This document shows positions 10,292-20,707 of a stretch of DNA of 64,000 bases, one piece after another. The notes under the pieces are model-generated. The model did not search any database. It saw nothing but the letters and a program-made list of their open reading frames with translations, and was not told the DNA's origin. How positions within the stretch are numbered: position 1 is the stretch's first letter; every line of letters starts with the position of its first letter. Origin of the DNA: Symbiodinium sp. CCMP2592 (taxonomy: Eukaryota; Sar; Dinophyceae; Suessiales; Symbiodiniaceae); assembly GCA_905221615.1 (NCBI GenBank), contig CAJNDT010001004.1, positions 17,501 to 81,500 of the forward strand. The letters are read 5' to 3'. A program made the translations under genes and the position numbers.

Positions 10292-11794
10292 CTAGCACTC
10301 AGCACGAGGACGGATACGATAGTCCAGATAGCCGAATGAATCGCAAGCATTGGATTCCGAAGTCTTAGGCGAAGCTTCGATGCATAGATCATTCAGGGCC
10401 AGGGTCCATTGTTTGGGAAGCATGGTAAAGACAAGAGAGTGCGTACCAACCTTTCGGGAAAGCCAAAGGCTCCGACCGAGCTTCTTGCCAATTGCATAGA
10501 CCTGACAGTTAGGCAATATCTTCCACGGCGTGCTGTGTTGCGTGGCAGTGCTTGCCGGTTGCCGCCTCTTCCAAAGGGCGCTTGTTCTGCTTCACGAAGC
10601 TTGCAGTCGAGACCTCGCTAAGAGGAGGAGATGTGGATTCACCTCGCAGACCGTAGCAGAGCTTGCGACCGGCAAAATCTCCGGGAACCAGGAGCGATAG
10701 CGATCCTGAAGAGACTGCGGCCCTGAGGTCTTGCGCAGGTCACGCGGAGCGCTTCCGACTTCCCCGCCTCCAAAACGGTGCGGCTCAAGGCCAGAATCCC
10801 ATCTGTGTCGATTGTCCTGTCCTCAGACTCTCGGGATTTTCCGAGCAGGTGGCCGTGCATCTAGACTTTCAAGCAAAGATATCACTCGGCCATACAAGAT
10901 GCCTTTGCAACGTCAGCAACTCTGTGAGTCAACCGCACAAAGAAAATCAGTCGGGATGAATAGTTTGTACGACGTTACGATTCTGCAAGTTTAGAGAATA
11001 GATGCAATCTCGGCTCATCTTCAACCAGACAATGACATGAAACAGATTGCCGGCATTGCGCTTTGTTCGGCAGTGCTGACCAGAAGAATCACACCAGCAG
11101 ATGTCAAGCCATGGCACATCGGGCTGTCCATGTTGCTGGCACAAGTGCTCCAAGAAATGATCCTTCACCTCAGCCACTTGATCAGGGCAGACGGCGATGA
11201 ACCTGCTGACAGCCCTAGACGGCCATACCTAAGACAACGGAGAACCGAGGGTGCTGCCCCGAGGCGAACTCCAAAGGGCTCCAGGAGTTCCTGGCGCCGA
11301 CACCGTACCCTCGCAGCCCTCCTCTCCGTCGCTTCCGTGGCGGCTTCGGCAGACCTCCAGTGGAGCGCGCAGCAGTTGCCAGCTCAGCCTGACACTCGAC
11401 GGTTGTCCACACAGTCAAAACTCGTGCCAATGATGCCTTTCGAAAGGCACGCTCACGCGCTGAAAAGCTGCCCTGACCTCAACCGACGCACGCAGTGTCC
11501 CACAGCAAAGGTGTGCTCGATAAGCCCCCGCCGTCTGCTCAAGCACCATCTTGTCATGCAGTATCGCCTCTCGGATGCGATGAGGTAGACGCTAGCCGCT
11601 AGAGCCTGCAAGACTTTGTTTCGCATCAAGTCCTCCAGCTCATCGCGGAGGCTCCGGAGCACATCGAAACCTGGAAACTGACTGCAATGACAGCAAGCAG
11701 CTGTAAGAGACAACAAGACTGAGCCTGTCCGAACAAGATCCTTCTTGCCCTCTTCTTTTAAACTTCTGACCGAACGACCGTAGCTATGATCCAC
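10292..11794 (-). CDS. Unassigned exons upstream of the kinase domain
   Basis: Several minus-strand stretches have coding-like composition: 11500-11700 reads FPGFDVLRSLRDELEDLMRN followed by KVLQALAASVYLIASERR, an amphipathic helix; 10990-11177 reads VKDHFLEHLCQQHGQPDVPW then LDICWCDSSGQHC; 10670-10850 reads TDGILALSRTVLEAGKSEAL; 10330-10500 reads TMLPKQWTLALNDLCIEAS. Frames and junctions differ, so these are exons of one or more genes. They may be the N-terminal region of the kinase, whose glycine loop begins just downstream at 10185. No domain recognised. Confidence 0.35.
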
Positions 11795-11921
11795 AAGTAG
11801 GGAGATTTGTGCGAGATGCGTGGGTGTGAGAACCCACAGTCCAAAGGAGCCTTTAACCTACTTGCCAAGCAGGGTTCGTCCCGGGTTGCATCACAAGCAC
11901 ACTTCTTCCTGACTTAGCGTT

Positions 11922-12960
11922 TCACGGGCATTGCATCTGGGAATGGGTTCTTCGGCAGGAATGAAAGGCTCCCTTCATCAAGTCAACAACTGTTGTTTGT
12001 GTGCGGCATCGGCAAAGCCAACTTTTGTTGAGCTCGGCGCTCAAGCTTGCATGAGAGACACATTCCATCGCAAAGCTGTTGCTAGACCGTGAAACGCGGG
12101 GCTGAGGAGTGGTGGAGCTCAAAGGCTGACTCGAGTGAGGTTTAGCAAACGAGTTGTGCCACTGTTTCTCGGACTTCAAATCTGGAAACCTCCTGCTGGG
12201 GATTCGGCACTGGACAGCCCTTGTGACATTTGCACCGCCACAATTCCTTGGCAACGGTGCTCTTCACCAGACTATCCTGTGCAGAGGCCCATGACCGCCC
12301 ATCACGTAAGAGGCAGTGATGTTCACAAGCGTTGCTCGGCTCCAGCGGAAGAGTATACAACAAGTGAAGATGCTCCACTCGGGTTCGCACTCGTCGTGCT
12401 CGTTGCACCCGGGCTTCTGCGCACAGCGCTTACAGCAGGTGTCGTAGGGCTTCAAGCCTCGGAATGCGATACGAAAAACGAATTGCAGTCCGCCCCACCC
12501 CCTTCGTGCAGCATGATCAACCTCGCATCACAACTCGCAACTCTCTAGCCATCACGGTCAGCATGCAATTAATGTACACATCCACCATACGCACGGTGAC
12601 GACTACAAATTTCGCTGAAGGCATATGTGAACAACGACAGCGACCCTGCTGAAAACAAATATGCCACTCCAATTTCGGAACCATCGTGAAGTGCATGTTT
12701 AAGCACTCCAACCTCGGAACCATCATGAAGTGCATGTCAAAGAAGTGCGAGGGTGCACACACGGCTTGTTGCTGCTCGTCTTGGTTGCAGCAGAAGGATC
12801 CTTCTCCGTGCGGTGCGCGAACTGCAAAGTACATCAAGCAGCTATGACATGACCACTCCCAAGCACCCGTGTCCAAGTCCAGAACCTCTCGTGAGGCCAG
12901 GTTGGACAGCCCTGAGAGTCAAAGATGTTCAATAGACTTCATTGTCGCACTCTGCACCCG
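11922..12960 (-). CDS. Cysteine-rich protein exons
   Basis: Minus-strand frames carry regularly spaced cysteines: near 12340-12455 YDTCCKRCAQKPGCNEHDEC then WSIFTCCIL; near 12750-12870 WEWSCHSC...GSFCCNQDEQQQAVC; near 12210-12240 WRCKCHKGCPVPNPQQ; near 12940-12990 ACEVHDEQFLATGAECDNEV. The first has the CCxxCxxxxGC...C skeleton of PAN/apple-like domains, which are extracellular binding modules; this match is only suggestive. Together they look like a secreted or surface protein with several disulfide-bonded modules. No signal peptide identified. Confidence 0.4.
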
Positions 12961-12999
12961 TTGCAAGAAACTGCTCGTCATGCACTTCGCAAGCTAGTC

Positions 13000-14430
13000 T
13001 TGAAACCTATGCATCACCTGTGCTCCCCCTGACCACGGCTGTGGCCCTGTGGCCGACACCCCCCTTCCCCCCCCGCCCCGGCCGCTCGGCCTCCCGCTGA
13101 GCATCCTTGTGTAAACTACAACACTCTTTCAGCATTGCCATCAGTAGCATCGTGCACGCTTCCTGGATACTCCGAAGGCTCCTCCGGGCGACTTGCTACC
13201 GCTGATCTCGACTGCGAGAGGGACGGCCCCACGCCGGTGGCAAGTACAGGAGTGAAAGACCCGACGAGCAGAATCACAACCCGCTGCCTGCCACATCCGT
13301 TCTTGCCTGGCTGTCGTTCAAAAATCAACTGCTTCGGCACTCCTCTGCGCCACAGCCAGTAAAACACCCTTAGGGTGCAGACAGAGCTTTCGAGTTGAGG
13401 AGCTCGGAGCACCTCACTTGGTGTTAGGCAAGAACCTGTGAGATCCTGTGAAGACTGACTGCCCAGCCTCCAGCGGCTCCCAGCTTGCTCATTGTGGCGA
13501 AGCCCTCAAAGCGCAATCGTACTTTCAAGCATCGGTCCGCTTGGAAGATCTTTTTGAGCTTTAGCTTCTTTGCTCATGTGGCTCCTGTACAAACAGCAAA
13601 TCAGTGAAGGCCAGTTACCAGGACGCTAAATCATGCAAACAAGTGTAAGCATGAAAAAACACAAACAGGAGGCAAGGAATTCCTGTCACTCCCGCCAAAC
13701 GAAACAGCCAAGTACTGCAGCTGGTGGAACGACGAAAAACAACTTCTGCCGTCGAAGCTGTGGATGCTCTCGTCTCACAGAGCTTGTTTCCAGGCTATGT
13801 CTTTGCCCTCGGAGACGCCCAACTTAGACTCTCACTGCGTTGGTTCCTAGGCGACGCAAACTCATGCTGCTGAAGACGGGCCAGGGAGCGTAACAGATTT
13901 GAAAATCGGGCTTGTAGGTCTATGATAGTCTATGTTTCTGCTGGTTGCGAACTTGAGCAGCCCCTCAAGCTCGTCGCTAACAAAGCATCCACCGCACCTG
14001 TTGCTCACTACTTCGCTCTGCCTCCGCACTCGCTTTGCGAAGGACCGACGAAATGGAATCGGCCATGACCTTGGCACCCGACACGGAAGTTTCAGACCGC
14101 AGGCTCTGATTCGAAGTTATGCTAGCAGCCATTCCTGTAGCCTTAGCCTAAAACCTGCCAGCATCCGGCACAGTCCTCAATGAAACTGACACACGCCATC
14201 CAAACTCGGAAGCTAAACTTAAGCTTGTTCATTTCGCTTCGGATGTAACCACTTGCACTCTGTTGATGATCTGCGGTGGGCGAAGAACAATGCGGCACCC
14301 TCGCGCCCCATGGCCCAGAGCCAAGTTGATCATTTTAATCTGCCGGAAACTCTACCAGCTGCCTGGGTTGAGGATTTGTGTCTTCAACCAACGTTTTTCC
14401 GAGCGCCAGAAGGTTCCTGGCCTGACTTTC
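13000..14430. other. No confident gene
   Basis: The best candidate is a minus-strand frame at 13116-13412, which has no recognisable motif. The rest holds short frames on both strands. A C-run with CCCCCCTTCCCCCCCC composition lies near 13060-13080. Confidence 0.3.
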
Positions 14431-14439
14431 CAACATTCC

Positions 14440-14662
14440 TATAACTTTCAAAACACAGTTCCAAAATTTCCAGAATGTTGAGCCCCTTGAAAGGTTTTGG
14501 AAGTTTTGAGCTGTTGGAAAGGTTGGATATTTTGGAAACGTCGCAAATGTTGGAAGTGTTGGAAATTTGGGAAGTTTTTAAGCTGTGGAGATCGGAAGTT
14601 TCAGACACTGTGGAAGGCTCCAGGTTAGTAGAAAGATTGGGGGCGAGATCCTTCAAAGGTTA
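14440..14662 (+). repeat. Degenerate TTGGAA-type tandem repeat
   Basis: Words such as TTTTGGAAG, GTTGGAAAGG, TTTTGGAAAC and GTTGGAAGTG recur every 9-15 bases. The open frames on both strands here (Leu/Glu-rich or Ser/Asn-rich) are explained by the repeat. Confidence 0.6.
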
Positions 14663-14699
14663 TGAAAGATTTCGGAAACCCAAGCAAAGCCTTTCCGTT

Positions 14700-15340
14700 A
14701 AAGATGTTGTAGCAGTGATCGTTGTCACATAACAATATTCTCATGTGCATTGTGCACATGTTTTCCAAAATCTGTTTACCTGAGGCATGGCTCTCATGAT
14801 GTAGGGGATGTACAATATGTGGATAGCCGCAAAATACTCATGGTCTTACCCAGCTACATTTATTAGGTATTACCCTCGCAAGCAAGATAGATAACACATG
14901 CTACTCAGTATCGCATTGAACTGCAGTTTACATGCGGCCCAACGAACGATATCTAAATATCAAAACAATGTTTGAACGAATTTGCTGCTCAGCTAGTCTG
15001 TATTTGCGAACTTACCCGTATGTCGTGTTCCTGTTGCTCGGGGGCTCACATGTGAGCAGCACCCAGCCAATGTTTACACACTGTAAATACACAGTCTGGT
15101 GAGTAATGAATGTGTAAACACACTTCCTCCTACTAGTAGTTAACATATGAACAACGGCACCATGAAAACACATAATGTTTCAGAGCATACTTGATTGCTA
15201 CCAGATACTATTCACGGTACATTTAGCTGGATGGCGAGCGCTTTTCAGAAATAGTTACTCAACAACTTTGCAAACGGTTCATTACTGATGCAGCAATATA
15301 CTGCCTAGGTAGACAATCACATAAGATGTAGCAGTTACGC
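14700..15340. other. AT-rich noncoding stretch
   Basis: Base composition drops clearly toward A+T and frames are short on both strands. A TCATGTGCATTGTGCACATG inverted repeat lies at about 14741-14760. No promoter motif can be named. Confidence 0.5.
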
Positions 15341-15509
15341 ACTAGCTGATTGCCGTCTGTTCGACTTAGAAGGAAACAACAATAAGGACGACAAACAAAA
15401 GAAGCAGCTCAAATCGTATATGAACCTGTTCGCATCCCACCTGCTGCTGCCTCGGTTGGGGTCCCAGGCTTTTACACTGATAATCTCAGCACTTTGCGTT
15501 AATGAGGTA

Positions 15510-15930
15510 TCACTCGAAGGCGGCCTTCCCCAGTTCACGCCTGCTCGACAGTCTCCCCTTGTAGGCCTCATACGACTCGGCGTCTTCGTGGGTCAGGTGC
15601 TCCCCCGCATGGTGCTCCTGTTGGCCAATCCACTTGTGAAGGGGTCCTGGGTGGAAGAGCAGCCCCAGGCCTTTTCGTGTATCAAAGCGCACCATGTGGC
15701 TGAGGCTCGGCTGTTGTGGTGCCCCTCCTTGACTTTCAGTCGAGGTGGTCACCCCACTGCTGCGGCTCGATCCCCCCTGACGTCGCGGTCGATCTGAAAT
15801 CGGCATGTTCTCCTGTATCCCATGCAGTCTGCAGTCTGCAGGCGGGGTCCGTTCGGACGTGGATTTTCCGAAAGCCTGGGGCACATATCCCCCCTCCTTG
15901 TCTGCACAAGCGGCACTCGTCGTTCGCCAT
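15510..15930 (-). CDS. ORF B behind a spliced-leader relic (retroposed gene?)
   Basis: An ATG at 15930, about 265 bases downstream of the second spliced-leader relic, opens a 64-residue frame MANDECRLCRQGGGICAPGF... that stops at 15736. A second minus frame continues from about 15940 to 15510 and reads MVRFDTRKGLGLLFHPGPLH then KWIGQQEHHAGEHLTHEDAE near its end. One original frame broken by an indel would explain the overlap. The CxxC...C start resembles a small metal-binding knuckle but is too short to call. Unrelated in sequence to ORF A despite the shared leader. Confidence 0.4.
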
Positions 15931-16195
15931 CTCCCCCTCGATCGTACCACAGGAACCGAAGTAGTATGACCCTCCTCCCTGCTGACTGGCCACTCCCGAA
16001 AGAGGCCGTGGTCAGGGGTCAAGTGGCGCGGAAGGGACACGGGGGCCGCTTAAGCACACGGCAGCGGACGGAAGACTCAACCACCGTTGAGGAAACTGGG
16101 AAGGCTCCCCTGGAGTAACAATCCAGGTTAACCCCCCGGCTCCCCCCGAAGCAAGAGGGCGTCACAAGCCCCCAAGCAAAGTAAAGGGTGCAGTA
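15931..16195 (-). other. Leader region B, homologous to leader region A
   Basis: Aligns with 8390-8662 as described there. Length from relic to start codon is nearly the same in both copies (265 and 273 bases). Confidence 0.6.
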
Positions 16196-16213
16196 CTTGA
16201 GCCAAAATGGCTA
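16196..16213 (-). other. Dinoflagellate spliced-leader relic B
   Basis: Plus-strand CTTGAGCCAAAATGGCTA is an exact 18-base match to the reverse complement of the conserved spliced leader; the next bases (ATA rather than CGG) depart from it. A further sequence on the far side, TCTTTCGCCAGGGCTATGG at 16221-16239, is shared with copy A (8680-8702). Confidence 0.88.
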
Positions 16214-16750
16214 ATAGTCTGTCTTTCGCCAGGGCTATGGTGTAGAGGTTTTACCCCCTACACACCGCGCGTCTGCGCCCGCGGCCGTTGCGGGACGAAT
16301 ATGTTGCATGCGAAAGCCCACGGCACCAGGGTGCTTAAGTTTAAGCAGCTTCGCTTGGCAACTGGAATACACCTTGATCGTAGCAAACATGGAGTTACCG
16401 GATAGTATGTCGGCTGTCCCAAGGAAAAAAAGTCGGAGGTGTGCTCACTTTCGTTGCCGTAGCCTGGGCAGGGGTTTTTCCCCTTCGTGCCTGGGCAATC
16501 GGATTCCGAGCATGATGTCAAGCACAAGAGACTCCCATGCCACAGTATCTCAAAGTACCCGAAAAATGAGGGCAACATTAGAAGATGCATGCTCATGGCA
16601 GAGTCCGTCAAAATGGCTACTCTTCTTCAGCTCGGCCAGAGGGAAGGTCGCAAGTGCTGCTACGGCCCCTCGCGCGTACTCGCGCACCGGGGAATTATGT
16701 GCGGAGACATCTGCAAAAGTGCTCGAGGAATTACTCATTCAAATGGCTAC

Positions 16751-17270
16751 TCTCTCTCTCTCTCTCTCTCTGTGTCTCTGTCTCTGTCTCTCTCCTAATT
16801 TCTGTCGCTATTCCGTTCTTTAATTCCTGTTGTTCGCTCTGTCCTTGTGTCTTCCTCTGTTTCCTGCCTCTTTGTGTGTGTGTGTGTCTTTATTTCTGTC
16901 GTTTATCAGTTCGTGATCTCATTGTGTCGGTCGTTCTTTCGTTCGTTTTTCCTGTAGTTCGGTATTGATGTGTTTCGTTCGCTCTTTCTTTACATGATTA
17001 TGCTCATTTCTTTGCGTCTTTCGTTCGTTTGCTCGTAATGTTAAGCTAGGCTTGTCGTTAATCGTGTCTTGTCTTCACTGGAGGTGTTCGTGCTTTCTGT
17101 CTTGATTTCGTTCTTTCTATACTGCTTTCTTTCTCGCTCTCCTCCTTTGTTCGTTCTTTCTCTCTCAGTTCGTTCTTCATTTCTTTATTGCTGGTTTCTC
17201 TGGCTGTGTCTTTCTTTCTGTCGTTAGTTCGTTCTGTTCTTCTCTCCTTCCCCTCAAAAAAAAAAGGTCC
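16751..17270 (+). repeat. (CT)n run and pyrimidine-rich low-complexity DNA
   Basis: A CT run with a few GT units (16751-16793) grades into about 470 bases of T/C-rich DNA with recurring TTCGTTC and TTTCT words and an AAAAAAAAAA stretch near 17258. No gene. GGCTACTCT words near 16615 and 16743 resemble the leader-adjacent sequence of the two relics. Confidence 0.75.
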
Positions 17271-17835
17271 CCTTCACCCTCCTGCAAACTCGTCAACGAG
17301 TCGGAGAAGAAGCCCGCCTCCCCCTGCTCACCCATACATCCCTGGTGTATCAGGAGCTGGGCTAAGGCCGCTGAAGTCTCGTTAGACCCAAACCAAATCT
17401 GTAAAGGAAGACTTTAAACGTCGAAGGCCTGAGGCTTCTGCCCACTTCACGCCAGCTGATGAAATAACCTTCACCTGGCGGAGCATTCGGAAATAGCGGT
17501 GTAAAAGTGCAGAAAAGATATGTGTCTTCTTTCCTTGCTGCAAATCATCCTGTCGGAGTGCGCACTAGCCAATGGATCTCGTATTGCTGACGCTACCCCT
17601 TTCACAATTCCTGCCGGTGTGGTCGGGATCTCTGTGCTTTGGAGTTGACACTACTATCGGTCTTTCTTTTCTTTGGTTTACTTCAGAACGAAATTGATGC
17701 CAAATTGGAAGATTCTGACTTGGGCCTCCTGCATAAGGGGCTTGCTTCGTTTGTCTGGGTAAGAAGCCACTGCGCACGGAAAGCGCCGGATTCGAGCACC
17801 CTGGATTCGCACCAGCAGCGCGAAATCGATACCTC
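17271..17835. other. No supported gene
   Basis: Short frames on both strands, no motif. Confidence 0.3.
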
Positions 17836-18155
17836 AAAACCCTAATTAAACCCGATAACACCTGTAAACCTAGAACCCTAACCCAATACCCAAACCCTAA
17901 ACCCAAATGACTTCGCTCTCCTTGTCAGCTGACACTCCCATACCCTCAAGCCTCAGCGTCGAAAAAAAATTGCCAACCCCTGTCCCAAATCGTAAAACCC
18001 CACAAAACCCTTCTACAGCCCAGAACATCTGGCCTAGCGGACACCATAATTAAACTCCACAACCTATAAATGACCTAAACCCTAAAATCCCGAAGTGCTA
18101 AAACCCTAAAACCCGTAAAAGCTCAAACCCTAAATCCCAAAAACCTTAACGCACT
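17836..18155 (+). repeat. Degenerate telomere-like (CCCTAAA) repeats
   Basis: AACCCTAA, AAACCCTAAACCC and close variants recur through 17836-17910 and 18060-18155, separated by unrelated sequence. CCCTAAA is the complement of the plant-type TTTAGGG telomere unit reported from dinoflagellates. The copies are too scattered and diverged to be a functional telomere. Confidence 0.6.
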
Positions 18156-18385
18156 CTAATGTCAGAATCTCTTTAAGAAACCGCGTGCAAATGGAAATAT
18201 TCCGCGGGGCAGAATTTCCAGCCGAAGGGGCTTAAACTGCAGAGACATTCCAAGCCAGATTGGCTCAAACAACTGATGTTGGGGCTGCTGTGATAATAAA
18301 CAAAGGGGCGACAGTCAAAATATTCGGGCAGCAGAATACCAAACAAATCGGAGCCAGGACGAGGAAGTAGTCAAAGCTCAACGGT

Positions 18386-18480
18386 TGTTACTACTCATAC
18401 TACTGTTACTACTATTACTACGATTACTACTATTAATATTAATTAAATACGAAGGATAATAATAACAATAATACAGATGA
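18386..18480 (+). repeat. (ACT/ATT)n trinucleotide repeat
   Basis: Imperfect TACTACTATTAC units run into AT-rich sequence. The low-complexity minus-strand frame over it (poly-Ser/Asn and Tyr) is a product of the repeat. Confidence 0.75.
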
Positions 18481-18927
18481 TACTTAAAAAAGTAATACCA
18501 AAATACGTAATAATGGTTACCAATATTATTGTACCATACAATTTGTCGCACTAGTAGTATGACTACAAAGGATACTAATACTTCCAATACTACAAAAACA
18601 GTGATACTCCTGACCCCTGACACGGCCAGTTCACTGTTGCCACCCCCATCCCAGGCCCTGCCCGCAGAGACCCCCACGCGAAACAGCTTCGGGGGATCAT
18701 GAAGACTCTAAGATTACACAGACAACTCGACACCGTCAACTCCGAAACGTGCAACCCTCGAACGCTGAACCCTACCCTAGATTCAAGTGCTCCCCAAACC
18801 AAAAAAAACTTAAAACCCTGAACCCTTGAGACCTAAAGATTGGGCTCGCCTTGCCTGTGGATACAAAGTCTTGAGTGCAACAGCATTAACCCGACCTGCA
18901 ATCCCACGCCCCAGCCTACAATCCAGT

Positions 18928-19035
18928 GCTTGAGTCGCGGGTACTCGAGTCGCGTGTGCTTGAATCGCGGGCGTTGGTGCTTGAAGTGTGTGTGCTTTGC
19001 TCGCTGGTGCTTGAATCGTGCGTGTTGCTATCGCG
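18928..19035 (+). repeat. Degenerate GTGCTTGAATCGCGGGC tandem repeat
   Basis: About six imperfect units of 17-22 bases (TGCTTGAGTCGCGGG, TGCTTGAATCGCGGGC, TGCTTGAAGTGTGTG, TGCTTGAATCGTGCG). Noncoding. Confidence 0.6.
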
Positions 19036-19119
19036 GGGCCCGGGCCAATGCTAATTGCGTATTTACGGCTTCTTGGAGCGAGCGCACAGTGGAGTGGATG
19101 TTCTTAGGTTCCGCTATTT

Positions 19120-20520
19120 AGACAATGCGGTGGCTCTCCTCCCATGCGACTATCTCGGAAGCCGTTTGTTCATGCTGTCGTTTACACTGCAGATGCTTTG
19201 CCGACAGCTCAAGCAGACAAGCAAAGACAAGACAGCATCTCTGGGATGGAGGTCCACCCCCAGCCGGCCAGGCACGTCACGACTTAAGACTCCCCACACA
19301 GGCCTCACGGTCCCTGTCTCGCCTCTGTAGTTCGTTGGGCTGGAAGGGGCAAGCCCCCCGTGCCGGTGCGTGCAGGCATAATCTACCTCCATTTGGTGAG
19401 CAAGTCAGATGCCCTGGGCCTGGGCGCTGTGTTGTTCTCGGCCCGACCCTAGCCCACTCAGCGCTGGTATTGCAAACGGAGTGAACCAAGATATGTTCCC
19501 GAAAGTTCCCAGGCTTTCCCCGCCATCGCTCTGAAGACCAGCACGGCAAGAAGCTTCAGGTTTGCTCGCTGACAACGGGCTTGAACCCTCTTTTGCAGAG
19601 AGGTCTGGGGTCCTCTGAAGAGTGTCACCAAGGTCTGGCATTGCCGGCATAACTGTATAACTGTATAGTGCAGCTTTAAGCCAGTGCCGGCTGCACCGAG
19701 CCGGGAGGCACGTCAAACCCTTCCGTTGTCGTGGCCGCTAGGTAGACACCCTGCACCTGAGCAGTGTGCGCGATTCATGCAAGCCTATGCATTCCCTCTC
19801 TGAATGAAAGCTGAGTGTTCTGTGTCCCGAGCGACGGCCGGGAGCCAATTCTCGCGGCTGTTGCTCCAAACCTGGCAAGACAGCCGATGCACAAGGATCG
19901 CGATCACCGGGGCATCCTCGAGGGAGTCTGTGGACATGGGTTCGCTCCAGGCTGTTAAGAGTGAACCTGATGCCCTTCCTGCGTGACAAACGGGGTAAGG
20001 CGGCGTCGTCAAGAGTTCCAGCTCTCGCTCTGGGACAGATCAACGACAGTACAGGCCTACGGCCTCGAAGCTTACACGTGTAGGCGAAAGACTAGCTTCG
20101 ACAGCGAGCTGGCAAATGCACTTATGGTTCAGCACATCTCAGCTTTCCACCAGCAGCCGGTGAGACCACCCAGCATTCTTCGTGTCAGGCTTGGAAATCT
20201 AAGGCTGTTTGCTCCCTGCCTCATGACATTGACATGTGCTCCAACATTGATCTTCAGGCGAGACACATGGCCGTGGTCCCTCTGGCCACTATCATGGGCA
20301 GATCTTTTCCGAACAGACGAGTGCGGTGCACCATACACGGTTTTCCACTGGGGTACAGGAAGGACGGTTGCAAGTCCTTCGAAAACATGGAACGGAGAAG
20401 TGCCTCAACATTCTCGCCCACTGTGAAGTCAACTGCGGCTAGCGGCACGGATGCCGCAGCCTTGCAAGGATATGTCTCTGTGGGGCCCATGGGCTAGCTG
20501 AAACACCCGCCTGAACCGGG
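19120..20520 (-). CDS. Possible exons, no family
   Basis: Weak candidates only. Minus frames at 19785-20012 (APVIAILVHRLSCQVWSNSR) and 20254-20490 (VDFTVGENVEALLRSMFSKD then LQPSFLYPSGKPC) have plausible composition and lie on the strand of all neighbours. No motif, and competing plus-strand frames cannot be excluded. Confidence 0.2.
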
Positions 20521-20555
20521 TAGCCCATCGCCAAAGGCAAGCTGTATGGACTCTG

Positions 20556-20582
20556 TGATTGATTGATTGATTGATTGATTGC
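20556..20582 (+). repeat. (GATT)n microsatellite
   Basis: Six and a half perfect GATT units. Confidence 0.95.
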
Positions 20583-20707
20583 CTATGGGTGCGAACACCC
20601 TTGCGATTGCAAGGCACTGGAGTGCTGGCCCGTGTCATAGGGGTCTCTGTGATCAGTCTGTGATGTACTAGTAGCATCGCAGGGCGTACAGGAAGCTTCT
20701 AGGGCTG

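Noticed and set aside
11037-11588. 183-residue plus-strand ORF
   Set aside because: Opposite to all supported genes, no motif, and overlapped by minus frames with better coding composition (FPGFDVLRSLRDEL, VKDHFLEHLCQQHG).
17836-18155. A true telomere or a chromosome end
   Set aside because: The units are diverged and scattered, and genes continue on both sides.
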